From the NCBI RefSeq assembly GCF_024600715.1, contig NZ_CP102332.1:5084001-5148000 (forward strand): a DNA stretch of 64,000 nt. The letters are read 5' to 3'. Positions 9,342 to 18,781 of this stretch are shown here, piece after piece (the stretch's first letter is position 1; each line of letters opens with the position of its first letter). Position numbers and translations under genes: made by a program. The notes under the pieces are model-generated. The model saw only the letters and a list, made by a program, of their open reading frames with translations. It ran no database searches and had not been told where the DNA came from. The DNA comes from Streptomyces changanensis. Its GTDB lineage: Bacteria; Actinomycetota; Actinomycetes; Streptomycetales; Streptomycetaceae.

Positions 9342-11459
9342 GTGACCGCCGAGACGTCCGTTCCGTCCAGTGCTCTGCTGACCGCAGACCGTGACGGTTC
9401 CAACTACACCGCGCGGCACCTGCTCGTCCTCGAGGGGCTCGAAGCGGTCCGCAAGCGTCCCGGCATGTACATCGGGTCCACCGACAGCCGTGGCCTGATG
9501 CACTGCATCTGGGAGATCATCGACAACTCCGTGGACGAGGCCCTCGGAGGGTACTGCGACAACATCGAGGTGATCCTCCACGACGACGGCTCGGTGGAGG
9601 TCCGGGACAACGGCCGCGGCATCCCCGTGGACGTCGAGCCCAAGACGGGTCTGTCCGGCGTCGAGGTCGTCATGACCAAACTGCACGCCGGCGGCAAGTT
9701 CGGCGGAGGCTCGTACGCCGCGTCCGGCGGTCTGCACGGCGTGGGCGCCTCCGTGGTGAACGCGCTCTCCGCCCGCCTCGACGTCGAGGTCGACCGGAAC
9801 GGCTCCACCCACGCCATCAGCTTCCGCCGCGGCGTGCCCGGGATCTTCACCGAGTCGGGCCCCGACGCCCCGTTCGACCCGGGGAACGGCCTGCGCAAGA
9901 CCAAGCGCGTCCCGAAGACCCGCACCGGCACCCGTGTGCGCTACTGGGCGGACCGGCAGATCTTCCTCAAGGACGCCAAGCTCTCCCTGGAGACCCTGCA
10001 CCAGCGAGCCCGCCAGACCGCCTTCCTCGTGCCCGGGCTGACCATCGTCGTCCGCGACGACCGCGATCTGGAGGGCCTGGGCAAGAGCCAGGAGATCTTC
10101 CACTTCGACGGGGGCATCAGCGAGTTCTGCGAGTACCTCGCACCCGACAAGCCCGTCTCCGACGTGCTGCGCCTCACCGGCCAGGGCACCTTCAAGGAGA
10201 CCGTCCCGGTCCTCGACGAGCGCGGCCACATGACGCCCACCGAGGTCACCCGCGAGCTCGGCGTCGACGTCGCCCTGCGCTGGGGCACGGGGTACGACAG
10301 CACGGTCCGGTCGTTCGTCAACATCATCGCCACCCCCAAGGGCGGCACCCACGTCACCGGCTTCGAGCGGGCCGTGACCAAGACCATGAACGAGGTCCTG
10401 CGCGCCGCCAAGCTGCTGCGCGTCGCCGAGGACGACATCGTCAAGGACGACGCCCTGGAGGGCCTGACCGCCGTCGTGACGGTCCGGCTCGCCGAGCCGC
10501 AGTTCGAGGGGCAGACGAAGGAGGTCCTGGGCACGTCCGCGGCGAACCGCATCGTCGCCAACGTCATCGCCAAGGAGCTCAAGGCGTTCCTCACCTCCAC
10601 CAAGCGCGACGCGAAGGCCCAGGCCCGCGCCGTCCTGGAGAAGGCCGTCGCCGCCGCCCGCACGCGCATCGCGGCCCGTCAGCACAAGGAGGCCCAGCGC
10701 CGGAAGACCGCGCTGGAGACCTCGTCGCTGCCGGCCAAGCTCGCCGACTGCCGCAGTGACGACGTGGAGCGCAGCGAACTGTTCATCGTCGAGGGCGACT
10801 CCGCGCTCGGCACGGCCAAGCTCGCCCGGAACAGCGAGTTCCAGGCCCTGCTGCCCATCCGCGGCAAGATCCTCAACGTCCAGAAGTCGTCCGTGTCGGA
10901 CATGCTGAAGAACGCCGAGTGCGGGGCGATCATCCAGGTCATAGGGGCGGGCTCAGGCCGGACCTTCGACATCGACGCCGCCCGGTACGGCAAGATCGTG
11001 CTCCTCGTGGACGCCGACGTCGACGGCGCCCACATCCGCTGCCTGCTGCTCACGCTCTTCCAGCGGTACATGCGGCCCATGGTGGAGGCGGGCCGCGTGT
11101 TCGCCGCGGTGCCGCCGCTCCACCGGATCGAGCTGGTGCAGCCCAAGAAGGGCCAGGACAAGTACGTGTACACGTACTCGGACGGCGAACTGCGCCAGAC
11201 GCTGCTGGAGTTCCAGCGCAAGGGCGTCCGGTACAAGGACTCCATCCAGCGCTACAAGGGCCTCGGCGAGATGGACGCCGACCAGCTGGCGGAGACCACC
11301 ATGGACCCGCGCCACCGCACCCTGCGCCGCATCAACATCGGCGACCTGGAGGCGGCCGAGCAGGTCTTCGACCTGCTCATGGGCAACGACGTCGCCCCCC
11401 GCAAGGAGTTCATCACGAGCTCCGCCGCGACGCTGGACCGCTCGCGCATCGACGCCTGA
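9342..11459 (+). CDS. parE: DNA topoisomerase IV-type subunit B (ParE/GyrB2)
   Basis: This 705-residue type IIA topoisomerase ATPase subunit has a GHKL ATPase with EIIDNSVDEA, DNGRGIPV and GGLHGVGASVVNALS. A transducer domain follows, then a Toprim domain with EGDSALG and the metal-binding DADVDGAHI. The C-terminal RYKGLGEMDADQL block is typical. With ParC it decatenates chromosomes; the likely partner is parC at 18782-21244. The GTG at 9342 has GAGGAG about eight bases upstream. The frame is open further upstream, but those codons look non-coding and overlap promoter elements. A 17-bp terminator follows. Confidence 0.95.
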   Translation: MTAETSVPSSALLTADRDGSNYTARHLLVLEGLEAVRKRPGMYIGSTDSRGLMHCIWEIIDNSVDEALGGYCDNIEVILHDDGSVEVRDNGRGIPVDVEPKTGLSGVEVVMTKLHAGGKFGGGSYAASGGLHGVGASVVNALSARLDVEVDRNGSTHAISFRRGVPGIFTESGPDAPFDPGNGLRKTKRVPKTRTGTRVRYWADRQIFLKDAKLSLETLHQRARQTAFLVPGLTIVVRDDRDLEGLGKSQEIFHFDGGISEFCEYLAPDKPVSDVLRLTGQGTFKETVPVLDERGHMTPTEVTRELGVDVALRWGTGYDSTVRSFVNIIATPKGGTHVTGFERAVTKTMNEVLRAAKLLRVAEDDIVKDDALEGLTAVVTVRLAEPQFEGQTKEVLGTSAANRIVANVIAKELKAFLTSTKRDAKAQARAVLEKAVAAARTRIAARQHKEAQRRKTALETSSLPAKLADCRSDDVERSELFIVEGDSALGTAKLARNSEFQALLPIRGKILNVQKSSVSDMLKNAECGAIIQVIGAGSGRTFDIDAARYGKIVLLVDADVDGAHIRCLLLTLFQRYMRPMVEAGRVFAAVPPLHRIELVQPKKGQDKYVYTYSDGELRQTLLEFQRKGVRYKDSIQRYKGLGEMDADQLAETTMDPRHRTLRRINIGDLEAAEQVFDLLMGNDVAPRKEFITSSAATLDRSRIDA

Positions 11460-11499
11460 GCGCACCGCCGCGGCGCCCTCCGCCGCGCCCGACACACCG

Positions 11500-11539
11500 A
11501 AGCCCACCGACCGGAACCCCCCTTCCGGCCGGTGGGCTT
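11500..11539 (+). terminator. Terminator of parE
   Basis: Seventeen-base arms beginning AAGCCCACC and ending GGTGGGCTT pair with one mismatch around a six-C loop, 40 bases after the parE stop. Confidence 0.88.
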
Positions 11540-11678
11540 CTGCGTTCCCCGTCCGCTCCGGATCGGCTCCCGCGTCACCTGATGGGGTGAAAGGGGCGGG
11601 AGAAGAGTCCGGGAACTTCCCGTTCTGCCCATGCTTGGCCACGCGGCCGAAACGGTTCGCTGACAAGGAGAGTTACCG

Positions 11679-12359
11679 GTGGACAACTGGGAAGGACGCG
11701 ACGCCGCCGCGACGCGCATCGAAGACCCCTGGTACGACGCCCTGGCGTCCGGATGGGGCGAACCGGGCCGGGAGGCGGGCGCGACGGGCACGGCGGACCC
11801 GGCGGCACCGGGGGACATGGCGGTCGCGGGGGGCACGGCCGCCGGGGCGGGACCGGCAGGCGCGGCAGCCGCGGGGGGAGTGGCGGGCGCAGGAGGTGCG
11901 GCGCGCCCCACCGGCGCCGCGGCCCCCGCCCCCACCGGCGCCGCGGGCACCGCGGGCACCGCCTCCGCCCTACCGGTGGGCGGTGGTGCCGGGGGGTGGC
12001 CGGGGCCGTCGGACACGGGCGCGCAGCGGGCCGCCGACGTCTACCTGGAGGTCCAGCGCAGCCCCGCCTTCCAGGAGGTGCGCGGCCGCTACCGCCGGTT
12101 CGTCGGCCCGGCCGCCCTCGTCTTCCTCGGCTGGTACCTCGCCTATGTCGTCACCGCGACCGCCGCACCCGGTCTGATGGCCCGCCCGGTCGTCGGCGCG
12201 GTGAACGTGGCGATGGTCGCCGGCCTCGGCCAGTTCCTCACCACCTTCGCGCTGACCTGGGCCTACACCCGGCACGCCCGCGTGCACCGGGACCGCGCCG
12301 CGCTGGAACTGCGCTGGGACACGCAGGAGATGACCCGGGAGGCGCGCCGTGACCGGTGA
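11679..12359 (+). CDS. DUF485 membrane protein, companion of the symporter
   Basis: This 226-residue protein has a long Gly/Ala-rich N-terminal region (about residues 30-105) and then a DUF485 domain. The DUF485 part has two membrane helices (VGPAALVFLGWYLAYVV and VAMVAGLGQFLTTFALTW) and the usual charged tail. DUF485 proteins are co-encoded with ActP-type acetate/monocarboxylate symporters and are thought to be accessory subunits. The GTG start has AAGGAG eight bases upstream. Its end overlaps the next gene by 11 bases, indicating translational coupling. The Ala/Gly extension is much longer than in typical DUF485 proteins of about 100 residues. Confidence 0.85.
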   Translation: MDNWEGRDAAATRIEDPWYDALASGWGEPGREAGATGTADPAAPGDMAVAGGTAAGAGPAGAAAAGGVAGAGGAARPTGAAAPAPTGAAGTAGTASALPVGGGAGGWPGPSDTGAQRAADVYLEVQRSPAFQEVRGRYRRFVGPAALVFLGWYLAYVVTATAAPGLMARPVVGAVNVAMVAGLGQFLTTFALTWAYTRHARVHRDRAALELRWDTQEMTREARRDR

Positions 12360-13953
12360 CCACCAGACCCTGGCCCTGCTGCTGTTCGGCGCGTTCGTCG
12401 CGGTCACCCTCGCCATCACCACCTGGGCGGGCCGCCGCCGGCACGGCAGCGCGGAGGAGTTCTACACCGGCGGCCGGCTCTTCTCCCCCATGGAGAACGG
12501 TTTCGCCATCTCCGGCGACTACATGTCCGCCGCCTCCTTCCTCGGCATCTCCGGGCTGATCGCGCTCCACGGGTACGACGGGATGCTGTACTCCGTCGGT
12601 TTCCTCGTGGCCTGGCTGGTCGTCCTCCTCCTCGTGGCCGAACTCGTGCGCAACTGCGGGCGCTTCACCCTCGCCGACGTCGTCGCCGCCCGCATGGGTG
12701 AGCGGGGTGTCCGTACCGCGGTGGGCGTCTCGTCCGTCGCCGTGTCGCTCCTCTACCTCGTGGCGCAGATGGTCGGGGCGGGCAGCCTCGTCGCCCTGCT
12801 CCTGGGCGGCACCAGCGACGCCGCCCGGAGCTGGACGGTCGTCGGGGTCGGCGCGTTGATGGTCGTCTACGTCTCGCTGGGCGGCATGCGCGCCACCACC
12901 TGGATCCAGATCGTCAAGGCCGTCCTGCTGATGGCGGGCGCCGGCGCGCTCACCGTGCTCGTACTGCTGCGCTTCGACGGCGACTTCGGCGCGCTGCTGA
13001 CCACCGCGGCGGAACGCAGCGGGCACGGCCCGGCCTTCCTCGCGCCCGGGCTCGCCTACGGCGGGGACTGGACGGCCAGCCTCGACTTCATCAGCCTCGG
13101 CATCGCCCTCGTCCTCGGCACGGCCGGCCTGCCCCACATCCTCGCCCGCTTCTACACCGTGCCCACGGCTCGGTCGGCCCGGCGCTCGGTCGTCTGGTCC
13201 ATCGGCCTCATCGGCGGCTTCTACCTGATGACGATCGTCCTCGGGTTCGGCGCCGCCGCGATCGTCGGCACGGACGCCGTGCGGGCGTCCAACGCCGCCG
13301 GGAACACCGCCGTGCCGTTGCTCGCGCTCGACCTCGGCGGCGGAGCGGGCTCCACCGGCGGGGCCGTCCTCTTCGCGGTGGTCGCGGCCGTGGCGTTCGC
13401 GACGATCCTCGCGGTCGTCGCCGGCATCACCCTCGCCTCGTCCACGTCCGTCGCCCACGACCTGTACGCGTCGTTCACCCGAGACCGGGACGGCCGCCCC
13501 GCCGGCCGGTACGGCGAGGTCGCGGTCGCGCGCGTGTCGGCCGTGGTGATCGGGGCCGCCGCCATCGGACTCGGCCTGCTGGCCCAGGGGCTGAACGTGG
13601 CGTTCCTCGTCGGGCTCGCCTTCGCGGTCGCCGCGTCGGCGAACCTCCCCGTCCTGCTGTACGCGCTGTTCTGGCGCCGGTTCACCACCCGCGGCGCGGT
13701 GTGGTCCGTGTACGGGGGGCTGGTGCCGGCCGTCGTGCTCGTCGTGCTGTCGCCCGTGGTCTCGGGCAGCCCCGGCGCGCTCTTCCCCGACGTCGACTTC
13801 CACCTCTTCCCGCTCCAGAACCCGGGCGTGGTCTCCATCCCCCTCGGCTTCCTCGCGGGGTGGCTCGGCACGGTCACGTCCCCCGAGCCGCCGGACGCGG
13901 CCAAGCACGCGGAGACGGAGGTACGCGCCCTGACCGGCGCGGGCGCGGCGTGA
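12349..13953 (+). CDS. Solute:sodium symporter, acetate/monocarboxylate (ActP/MctC-like)
   Basis: This 534-residue member of the sodium:solute symporter family has about 13 hydrophobic segments. Family features include EEFYTGGRLFSPMENGFAI after the first helix, the SGDYMSAASFLG sodium-site block, and GLPHILARFYTVPTARSAR, the SSS signature region. Together with the upstream DUF485 protein it matches actP-type operons, so acetate, pyruvate or propionate are the likely substrates. The GTG start lies inside the end of the DUF485 gene. The final residues (ALTGAGAA) are encoded by a GC-rich word that recurs in the intergenic region just downstream. Confidence 0.88.
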   Translation: MTGDHQTLALLLFGAFVAVTLAITTWAGRRRHGSAEEFYTGGRLFSPMENGFAISGDYMSAASFLGISGLIALHGYDGMLYSVGFLVAWLVVLLLVAELVRNCGRFTLADVVAARMGERGVRTAVGVSSVAVSLLYLVAQMVGAGSLVALLLGGTSDAARSWTVVGVGALMVVYVSLGGMRATTWIQIVKAVLLMAGAGALTVLVLLRFDGDFGALLTTAAERSGHGPAFLAPGLAYGGDWTASLDFISLGIALVLGTAGLPHILARFYTVPTARSARRSVVWSIGLIGGFYLMTIVLGFGAAAIVGTDAVRASNAAGNTAVPLLALDLGGGAGSTGGAVLFAVVAAVAFATILAVVAGITLASSTSVAHDLYASFTRDRDGRPAGRYGEVAVARVSAVVIGAAAIGLGLLAQGLNVAFLVGLAFAVAASANLPVLLYALFWRRFTTRGAVWSVYGGLVPAVVLVVLSPVVSGSPGALFPDVDFHLFPLQNPGVVSIPLGFLAGWLGTVTSPEPPDAAKHAETEVRALTGAGAA

Positions 13954-14087
13954 CGGACGCGGCCAGAGGGCCGGCCGGGCCTGACCGCCGCCGGGGCGGG
14001 ACGGGCGTGACGGGAGCGGGCGCGGGCGCGGCGTGAGGGGAGGGGGCGCGCGTGGACCGGTGTCGGCGCGGCTTGACGGATGCGGAC
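13936..14087 (+). repeat. Degenerate repeats of the symporter gene end
   Basis: A word close to GCGGGCGCGGCGTGACGG occurs at the stop codon (about 13940-13960), again at 14016-14040, and in a decayed form at 14064-14087. This suggests local slippage duplication in an otherwise empty 435-base gap before the esterase gene. Confidence 0.5.
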
Positions 14088-14215
14088 GCGGGCGGACCGG
14101 AGCCCGGGGGTGGGCGGGCCGGTACCGGGGTGGAGGTCGGGGGCGGACGCGCCGGACGGAACCCGGGCCCGCCCCCCGGGGTCGGATGGAGATCCGACCG
14201 CCGCTGCGCGATGTC

Positions 14216-14244
14216 TTGACGGGTCGTCACGGCCGCCACATATT
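14216..14244 (+). promoter_or_regulatory. Probable promoter of the GDSL esterase gene
   Basis: TTGACG at 14216-14221 and CATATT at 14239-14244 are spaced 17 bases, a near-consensus vegetative promoter. A near-palindrome centred on TACCGGTA follows over roughly 14244-14258, at the expected transcription start. A small GTCGGAT/ATCCGAC hairpin lies at 14181-14198. Confidence 0.5.
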
Positions 14245-14388
14245 ACGTACCGGTAGTACGCACCAGTAACTGCGCGCAGTGCCCCATGACACGGCAGGCC
14301 GGACGGGACCGCCTGCCGCCCCCCGCTCGCCCCCGGCCTCCCGCCCGCCGGGGGCGACGCCTCCGCCCCCACCGAAAGAGGCACCATC

Positions 14389-15270
14389 ATGCGTTCCGTC
14401 CCCCCGGGCCGCCGCGCCCGTACCGTCCTCGCCGCCACCACCACCGCCGCGGCCGCGCTGGCCACGGCCGCGCTCGGCGCCGGCCCCGCCGCGGGCGCCG
14501 AGACGTCGGTCGACCGCTACGTCGCGCTGGGTGACTCGTTCGCCTCGGCGGCCGGCGTGCCCGACCAGGTCGACTCCGCCTGCATGCGATCCGACCGCAA
14601 CTACCCGGCGCTGGTGCGCGCCTCGCTGACCCCCGCCGCGCACCGGGACGTCTCCTGCGGCGGTGCCACCACCGTGCACATGACGACCGCCCAGAACGCC
14701 TCCGCGCCGCCGCAGTTCGACGCGCTGAGTGCCGACACGGACGTGGTCACCCTCACCATCGGCGGCAACGACATCGGCTTCGCCGACATCATCGTCCGGT
14801 GTGTGAGCCTCGGCCTGTTCAACCCCTTCGGCTCGCCCTGCAAGAGCAGCTACACCTGGACCGGCACCGACCAGCTGGCCGCCACCGTCAACGCCACCGC
14901 CCCGAAGATCGCGGCGGCCATCGACGGCGTCCGCCAGCGCGCGCCGCACGCGACGATCCTGGTCACCGGCTATCCCGCGATACTGCCCGACGACGGCACC
15001 AACTGCCCGTCCGTCGTCTCGATCGCCAAGGGCGACGCCCCGTGGCTGCGCGACACCCACAAACGCCTGAACGCGATGATCGCCACCCAGGCCGCCCAGC
15101 GGGGGGCCGTGTACGTCGACACCTACACGAAGTCGATCGGCCACGACGCCTGCAAGCCGGCCGGGACGCGGTGGATGGAACCGCTCTTCACCAACGCCGC
15201 CGCGCCGTTCCACCCGAACGCGGCGGGCGAACGGGCGATGGCCGACGCCGTCCTCGCCGCCCTGCGCTGA
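14389..15270 (+). CDS. Secreted GDSL/SGNH-family esterase or lipase
   Basis: This 293-residue pre-protein has an Ala-rich signal peptide (about residues 1-37). The mature SGNH hydrolase shows Ser50 in GDSF (block I), Gly91 in CGGATT (block II), Asn127 in GGND (block III) and His275 in FHPNAAG (block V, DxxH-like). Six Cys residues could form three disulfides, as in secreted Streptomyces lipases. It would cleave ester bonds of lipids or esters outside the cell. The ATG at 14389 follows GAAAGAGG. It is convergent with the sensor-kinase gene, with only 22 bases between the stop codons. Confidence 0.92.
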   Translation: MRSVPPGRRARTVLAATTTAAAALATAALGAGPAAGAETSVDRYVALGDSFASAAGVPDQVDSACMRSDRNYPALVRASLTPAAHRDVSCGGATTVHMTTAQNASAPPQFDALSADTDVVTLTIGGNDIGFADIIVRCVSLGLFNPFGSPCKSSYTWTGTDQLAATVNATAPKIAAAIDGVRQRAPHATILVTGYPAILPDDGTNCPSVVSIAKGDAPWLRDTHKRLNAMIATQAAQRGAVYVDTYTKSIGHDACKPAGTRWMEPLFTNAAAPFHPNAAGERAMADAVLAALR

Positions 15271-15292
15271 TCGGACGATCGGACGGCGGCAC

Positions 15293-17251
15293 CTACGGGC
15301 AGGCGCCGGGGCCCGCCGCGGGGTCCGGTGCGGGCGCGCCCACCGTCCCGGGCCCGGACCCCGGCCCGGGGCACGGCGTCGCTTCCCCGGGGAGCCCGGG
15401 CGGTGGCCCCGGTACGGCCGGGGGCTCCGGCACCTGTAGCCCCGGGGCCCCCGTCTCCGGTACGCCCGCGAATCGGGGTTCCGGCGCCGCGGAGGGCTCG
15501 GGCACCGCCGGGGCGGATCCTCCCGCGGGTACGGCTCCCTCCGCGGGCACGGCTGCCCCCGGGAGGCCGGGCTCGGGACCCGCCGGGGGCGGGGCGGGTT
15601 CCGCGAGGGCCTCCGGCAGGGTCACCGTGAACTCCGCGCCGCCGCCCGCCGCCGCGCCCACCCGTACGCCGCCCCCGTGGCGCTCCGCGAGCCGGCGCAC
15701 CAGGGGGAGGCCCAGCCCGCGGCCGGCGCCGTGGGACGGCTTCCGCTTCGTGGACCAGCCCTCCGTGAAGACCGCCTCCCGGTGGTTCGACGGGACGCCC
15801 GGACCGGTGTCGCAGACCCGCAGCACCGCCGTGCGCCCCCGTGCCAGCAGCTCCACCTCGACCGCGGCGCCCCGTGATCCGGCCGCCGCGTCCACGGCGT
15901 TGTCCACGAGGTTGCCCACCACCGTCACCACCTCGCCCGGCGCGACCAACCGGTCGGGCAGCAGCGAGCCGGGGGAGACCCGCAGGGCCACGCCGCGCTC
16001 GGCCGCCACCGTGGCCTTGCCCACCAGCAGTGCCGCGACCAGCGGGTCGTGCACCTTCTCGGTGACCTGCTCGGCGGTGGCCCGCCGCACGCCCGCCACC
16101 TCGACCAGGTACTCCACCGCGTCGTCGTACATCTCCAACTGCAGCAGCCCCAGGAGGGTGTGCATCCGGTTGGCGTGCTCGTGGTCCTGTGCCCGCAGCG
16201 CGTCGATCAGGCCGTGCGTCGCGTCCAGCTCGCGCCCCAGCCGCTCCAGCTCCGTACGGTCCCGCAGGGTCACCACCGCGCCGCCGTCGTGCGTCGGCAT
16301 CCGGTTCGCCACCAACACCCGCCGGCCCCGGACCGCCACCAGGTCCCCGCCCGTGACCCGGCCCCCCAGCACGTCCGCGGTACGGCCGCCGCCGAGCACC
16401 TCCTCCAGTGGCCGCCCGGTCACCTCGGGCCCGAGTTCCAGCAGCCGCTGCGCCTCGTCGTTGACCAGCCGGATGCGGCCGGCCCCGTCCAGCGCGACGA
16501 CACCCTCGCGGATGCCGTGCAGCATCGCCTCCCGCTCGGCCAGCAGCGCCGCGATGTCGGAGAACGCCAGGTCCCGCGTCTGCCGCTGGATCCGCCGCGC
16601 GATCAGCCACGCGGCCAGCGCCCCCGCCGCCAGGGCACCGCCCGCGTACGCGAGCAGCGGGGGGATCGCCGCGAGGAACCGGCCCCGCACGCTGTCGTAC
16701 GCGATGCCCACGGAGACCGCGCCGACGATCCGCCCGTCCCCGTCGCGCAGCGGCGCCTTGCCACGGGCCGCGCGCCCGAGCGTGCCGCTGTCGATCTCCA
16801 GGACGTCCCGGCCCGCCAGCACCCCGCTCGGGTCGGTCGACACCACCTCGCCGATCCTGGCGGGGTTCGGGTGGGACCAGCGGACGCCCCGCGCGTCCAT
16901 CACCACCACGTACTCCGCGCCCGTGACGCGCCGGATCCGCTCGGCCTCCGCCTGGACCGGACCGTCCTCAGCGGGTGCCGACGACAGCAGCTCGCCGGCC
17001 AGCCGCGACGACGCCGTCGTCTGCGCGATCGCCAGCGCCCGCCGCATCGCCTGGTCGTCCAGCTGGCTGCTCAGCGGCGCCAGGAACAACCCCGTCACCA
17101 GGACCGTCACCCCGGCCGCCACCGCCAGCTGGATCAGCAGCACCTGCGAGAACACACGGCGCGGACGGCCGAACGGCAACCGGGCCGGCCGCGGCGGCCG
17201 GACGGGCGGGGAGCCGCGGGAGGGCGAGGGCGGAGGGAGGGCCGGGCACAT
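15293..17251 (-). CDS. DcuS/CitA-type sensor histidine kinase without adjacent regulator
   Basis: This 652-residue kinase has TM1 at about residues 36-60 and an extracytoplasmic sensor domain at 61-192 (VVVMDARGVRWSHPNP, typical of CitA/DcuS Cache domains). TM2 lies at 193-218 and a PAS domain at about 240-332. A SpoB-like phosphoacceptor helix carries His357 in DHEHANRMH, and the HATPase follows (NLVDNAVDAA, GRGLGLPLV). A Pro/Ala/Gly-rich tail of about 107 residues comes after the HATPase. The family senses C4-dicarboxylates or citrate. No receiver-domain gene is beside it, although CitA/DcuS kinases nearly always have one. It is divergent from the CobW gene. Confidence 0.85.
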   Translation of the reverse strand: MCPALPPPSPSRGSPPVRPPRPARLPFGRPRRVFSQVLLIQLAVAAGVTVLVTGLFLAPLSSQLDDQAMRRALAIAQTTASSRLAGELLSSAPAEDGPVQAEAERIRRVTGAEYVVVMDARGVRWSHPNPARIGEVVSTDPSGVLAGRDVLEIDSGTLGRAARGKAPLRDGDGRIVGAVSVGIAYDSVRGRFLAAIPPLLAYAGGALAAGALAAWLIARRIQRQTRDLAFSDIAALLAEREAMLHGIREGVVALDGAGRIRLVNDEAQRLLELGPEVTGRPLEEVLGGGRTADVLGGRVTGGDLVAVRGRRVLVANRMPTHDGGAVVTLRDRTELERLGRELDATHGLIDALRAQDHEHANRMHTLLGLLQLEMYDDAVEYLVEVAGVRRATAEQVTEKVHDPLVAALLVGKATVAAERGVALRVSPGSLLPDRLVAPGEVVTVVGNLVDNAVDAAAGSRGAAVEVELLARGRTAVLRVCDTGPGVPSNHREAVFTEGWSTKRKPSHGAGRGLGLPLVRRLAERHGGGVRVGAAAGGGAEFTVTLPEALAEPAPPPAGPEPGLPGAAVPAEGAVPAGGSAPAVPEPSAAPEPRFAGVPETGAPGLQVPEPPAVPGPPPGLPGEATPCPGPGSGPGTVGAPAPDPAAGPGACP

Positions 17252-17367
17252 GGCGGGACACGTTAGACGGCGCCGCCGCCAGGCGGAATGGCCGCCGCCA
17301 CACCGGGCACCCGCCCGCCTATCCTGAGGAACCCTCCGTTCCTCCGCGGCCGAGTGAAAGGTGCCCC

Positions 17368-18723
17368 TTGAGCGTGCAGCAGATCCCCGTCGTCGTCCTC
17401 GCGGGATTCCTCGGGTCCGGCAAGACCACCCTGCTCAACCACCTCCTGCGCAGCGCCCGGGGCACCCGGATCGGCGTGATGGTCAACGACTTCGGCTCCA
17501 TCGAGATCGATGCCATGACCGTCGCCGGCCAGGTCGGCTCGACGGTCTCCCTCGGCAACGGCTGCCTGTGCTGCGCCGTCGACACGAGCGAACTCGACAC
17601 CTACCTGGACACGCTCACCCGGCCCGGCACGGGGCTCGACGTCATCGTCATCGAGGCCAGCGGCCTGGCCGAGCCGCAGGAGCTGGTCCGGATGATCCTC
17701 GCGAGCGACAACGCCCGGGTGGTGTACGGGGGGCTCGTCGAGGTCGTGGACGCCGCGGAGTTCGACGCGACCCGCGCCCGGCACCCGGAGACGGACCGGC
17801 ACCTCGCCCTCGCCGACCTCGTCGTCGTCAACAAGGCCGACCGGGTGCCGGAGGCCGAGCTGCGGCGCGTCGTGGACGCCGTGACGGGCGTCGCCGACCG
17901 TGCCGCGGTGATCGTCGCGGCGCACGGGCGGGTCGACCCGGAGCTGCTCTTCGACCGGGCCGCCCGCTTCGAGGAGGGCCCGGACGGCGTCCGGCAGCTC
18001 TCCTTCGAGGACCTGTACGCCGACGCGTACGAACGCGACCACCGGGAGCACCCGCACGCCGCCTACGAGACGGTGTCGTTCACGGCGGGGGAGCCGATGC
18101 ACCCGCGGCGGCTGATGGACTTCCTGGACTCGCGGCCCGAGGGGCTGTACCGGATCAAGGGGTTCGTCGACTTCGGCGCCGCCGACCCGGACCACCGGTA
18201 CGCCGTCCACGCGGTGGGCCGCTTCCTGCGCTTCTACCCGCAGCCCTGGCCGCCGGGGGAGCGGCTGACCGAGCTCGTCCTGATCGGCTCCGGCACGGAC
18301 GGCGCGGCCCTGCTGCGGGGCCTCGACGCCTGCCGGGTGGCGGGCCCGCACGACGTGCCGGAGGAACACGCCCTGTGGGGGGTCCTGCGGTACGTGCCCG
18401 AGCCCGATCCGGTCGACGGGGACCCGCGGGCCCCGCACCGGCCCTGCGCCGACCCGGAGGGTGCCGCCGCGACGGGCGGGGCCCCGGCGGCGGAGGGCGC
18501 CACGGCCCCCGAGCCCGTCCCCGACCCGGCGGCCTACGCCGACGTGGAGCCCGACCCGTACGCGGACCCGGACGCCTACGAGGACCCTGACCCTGACCCG
18601 TACGCGGATCCCGACGCCTACGCGGACCCGGACGCGTACGGGGACGCCCCCGACCCGCACCCCGAGCCGGACGCCCCCCACCCCGCCCCGTACGGCGGCG
18701 CACACCCCCCGTACGGCGCCTGA
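17368..18723 (+). CDS. CobW/P47K-family metal-chaperone GTPase with repetitive tail
   Basis: This 451-residue protein has the COG0523 architecture. The P-loop GFLGSGKTT is at residues 13-21, CLCC at 66-69 is the CxCC metal motif, and EASGLAEP and NKAD (switch and G4) follow, with a CobW C-terminal domain at about 230-330. Such GTPases deliver zinc, cobalt or other metals to enzymes. Beyond residue 345 the protein is Pro/Asp/Tyr-rich with repeats of the DPYADPDAY type, an unusual addition. The TTG at 17368 is favoured because AAAGG lies six bases upstream; a GTG at 17374 is the alternative. The substrate metal and client are unknown. Confidence 0.87.
   Translation: MSVQQIPVVVLAGFLGSGKTTLLNHLLRSARGTRIGVMVNDFGSIEIDAMTVAGQVGSTVSLGNGCLCCAVDTSELDTYLDTLTRPGTGLDVIVIEASGLAEPQELVRMILASDNARVVYGGLVEVVDAAEFDATRARHPETDRHLALADLVVVNKADRVPEAELRRVVDAVTGVADRAAVIVAAHGRVDPELLFDRAARFEEGPDGVRQLSFEDLYADAYERDHREHPHAAYETVSFTAGEPMHPRRLMDFLDSRPEGLYRIKGFVDFGAADPDHRYAVHAVGRFLRFYPQPWPPGERLTELVLIGSGTDGAALLRGLDACRVAGPHDVPEEHALWGVLRYVPEPDPVDGDPRAPHRPCADPEGAAATGGAPAAEGATAPEPVPDPAAYADVEPDPYADPDAYEDPDPDPYADPDAYADPDAYGDAPDPHPEPDAPHPAPYGGAHPPYGA
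18550..18650 (+). repeat. Repeats encoding DPYADPDAY units in the CobW tail
   Basis: Three imperfect copies of a unit of about 27 bases (GACCCGTACGCGGACCCGGA and so on) encode alternating Asp-Pro-Tyr-Ala blocks. The acidic and tyrosine side chains could bind metal. Confidence 0.6.
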
Positions 18724-18746
18724 CGGACGACGGCAGGGGACGCGCC

Positions 18747-18764
18747 GCCCACCACCCGGTGGGC
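18747..18764. terminator. Hairpin between convergent cobW-like and parC genes
   Basis: Seven-bp arms GCCCACC/GGTGGGC enclose a four-base loop, between two genes that face each other 58 bases apart. Confidence 0.55.
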
Positions 18765-18781
18765 GTCACGCCCCCTGCCCG

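Noticed and set aside
14799..17327. Plus-strand frame of 842 codons
   Set aside because: Covers the esterase gene and the opposite strand of the sensor kinase; no coherent protein.
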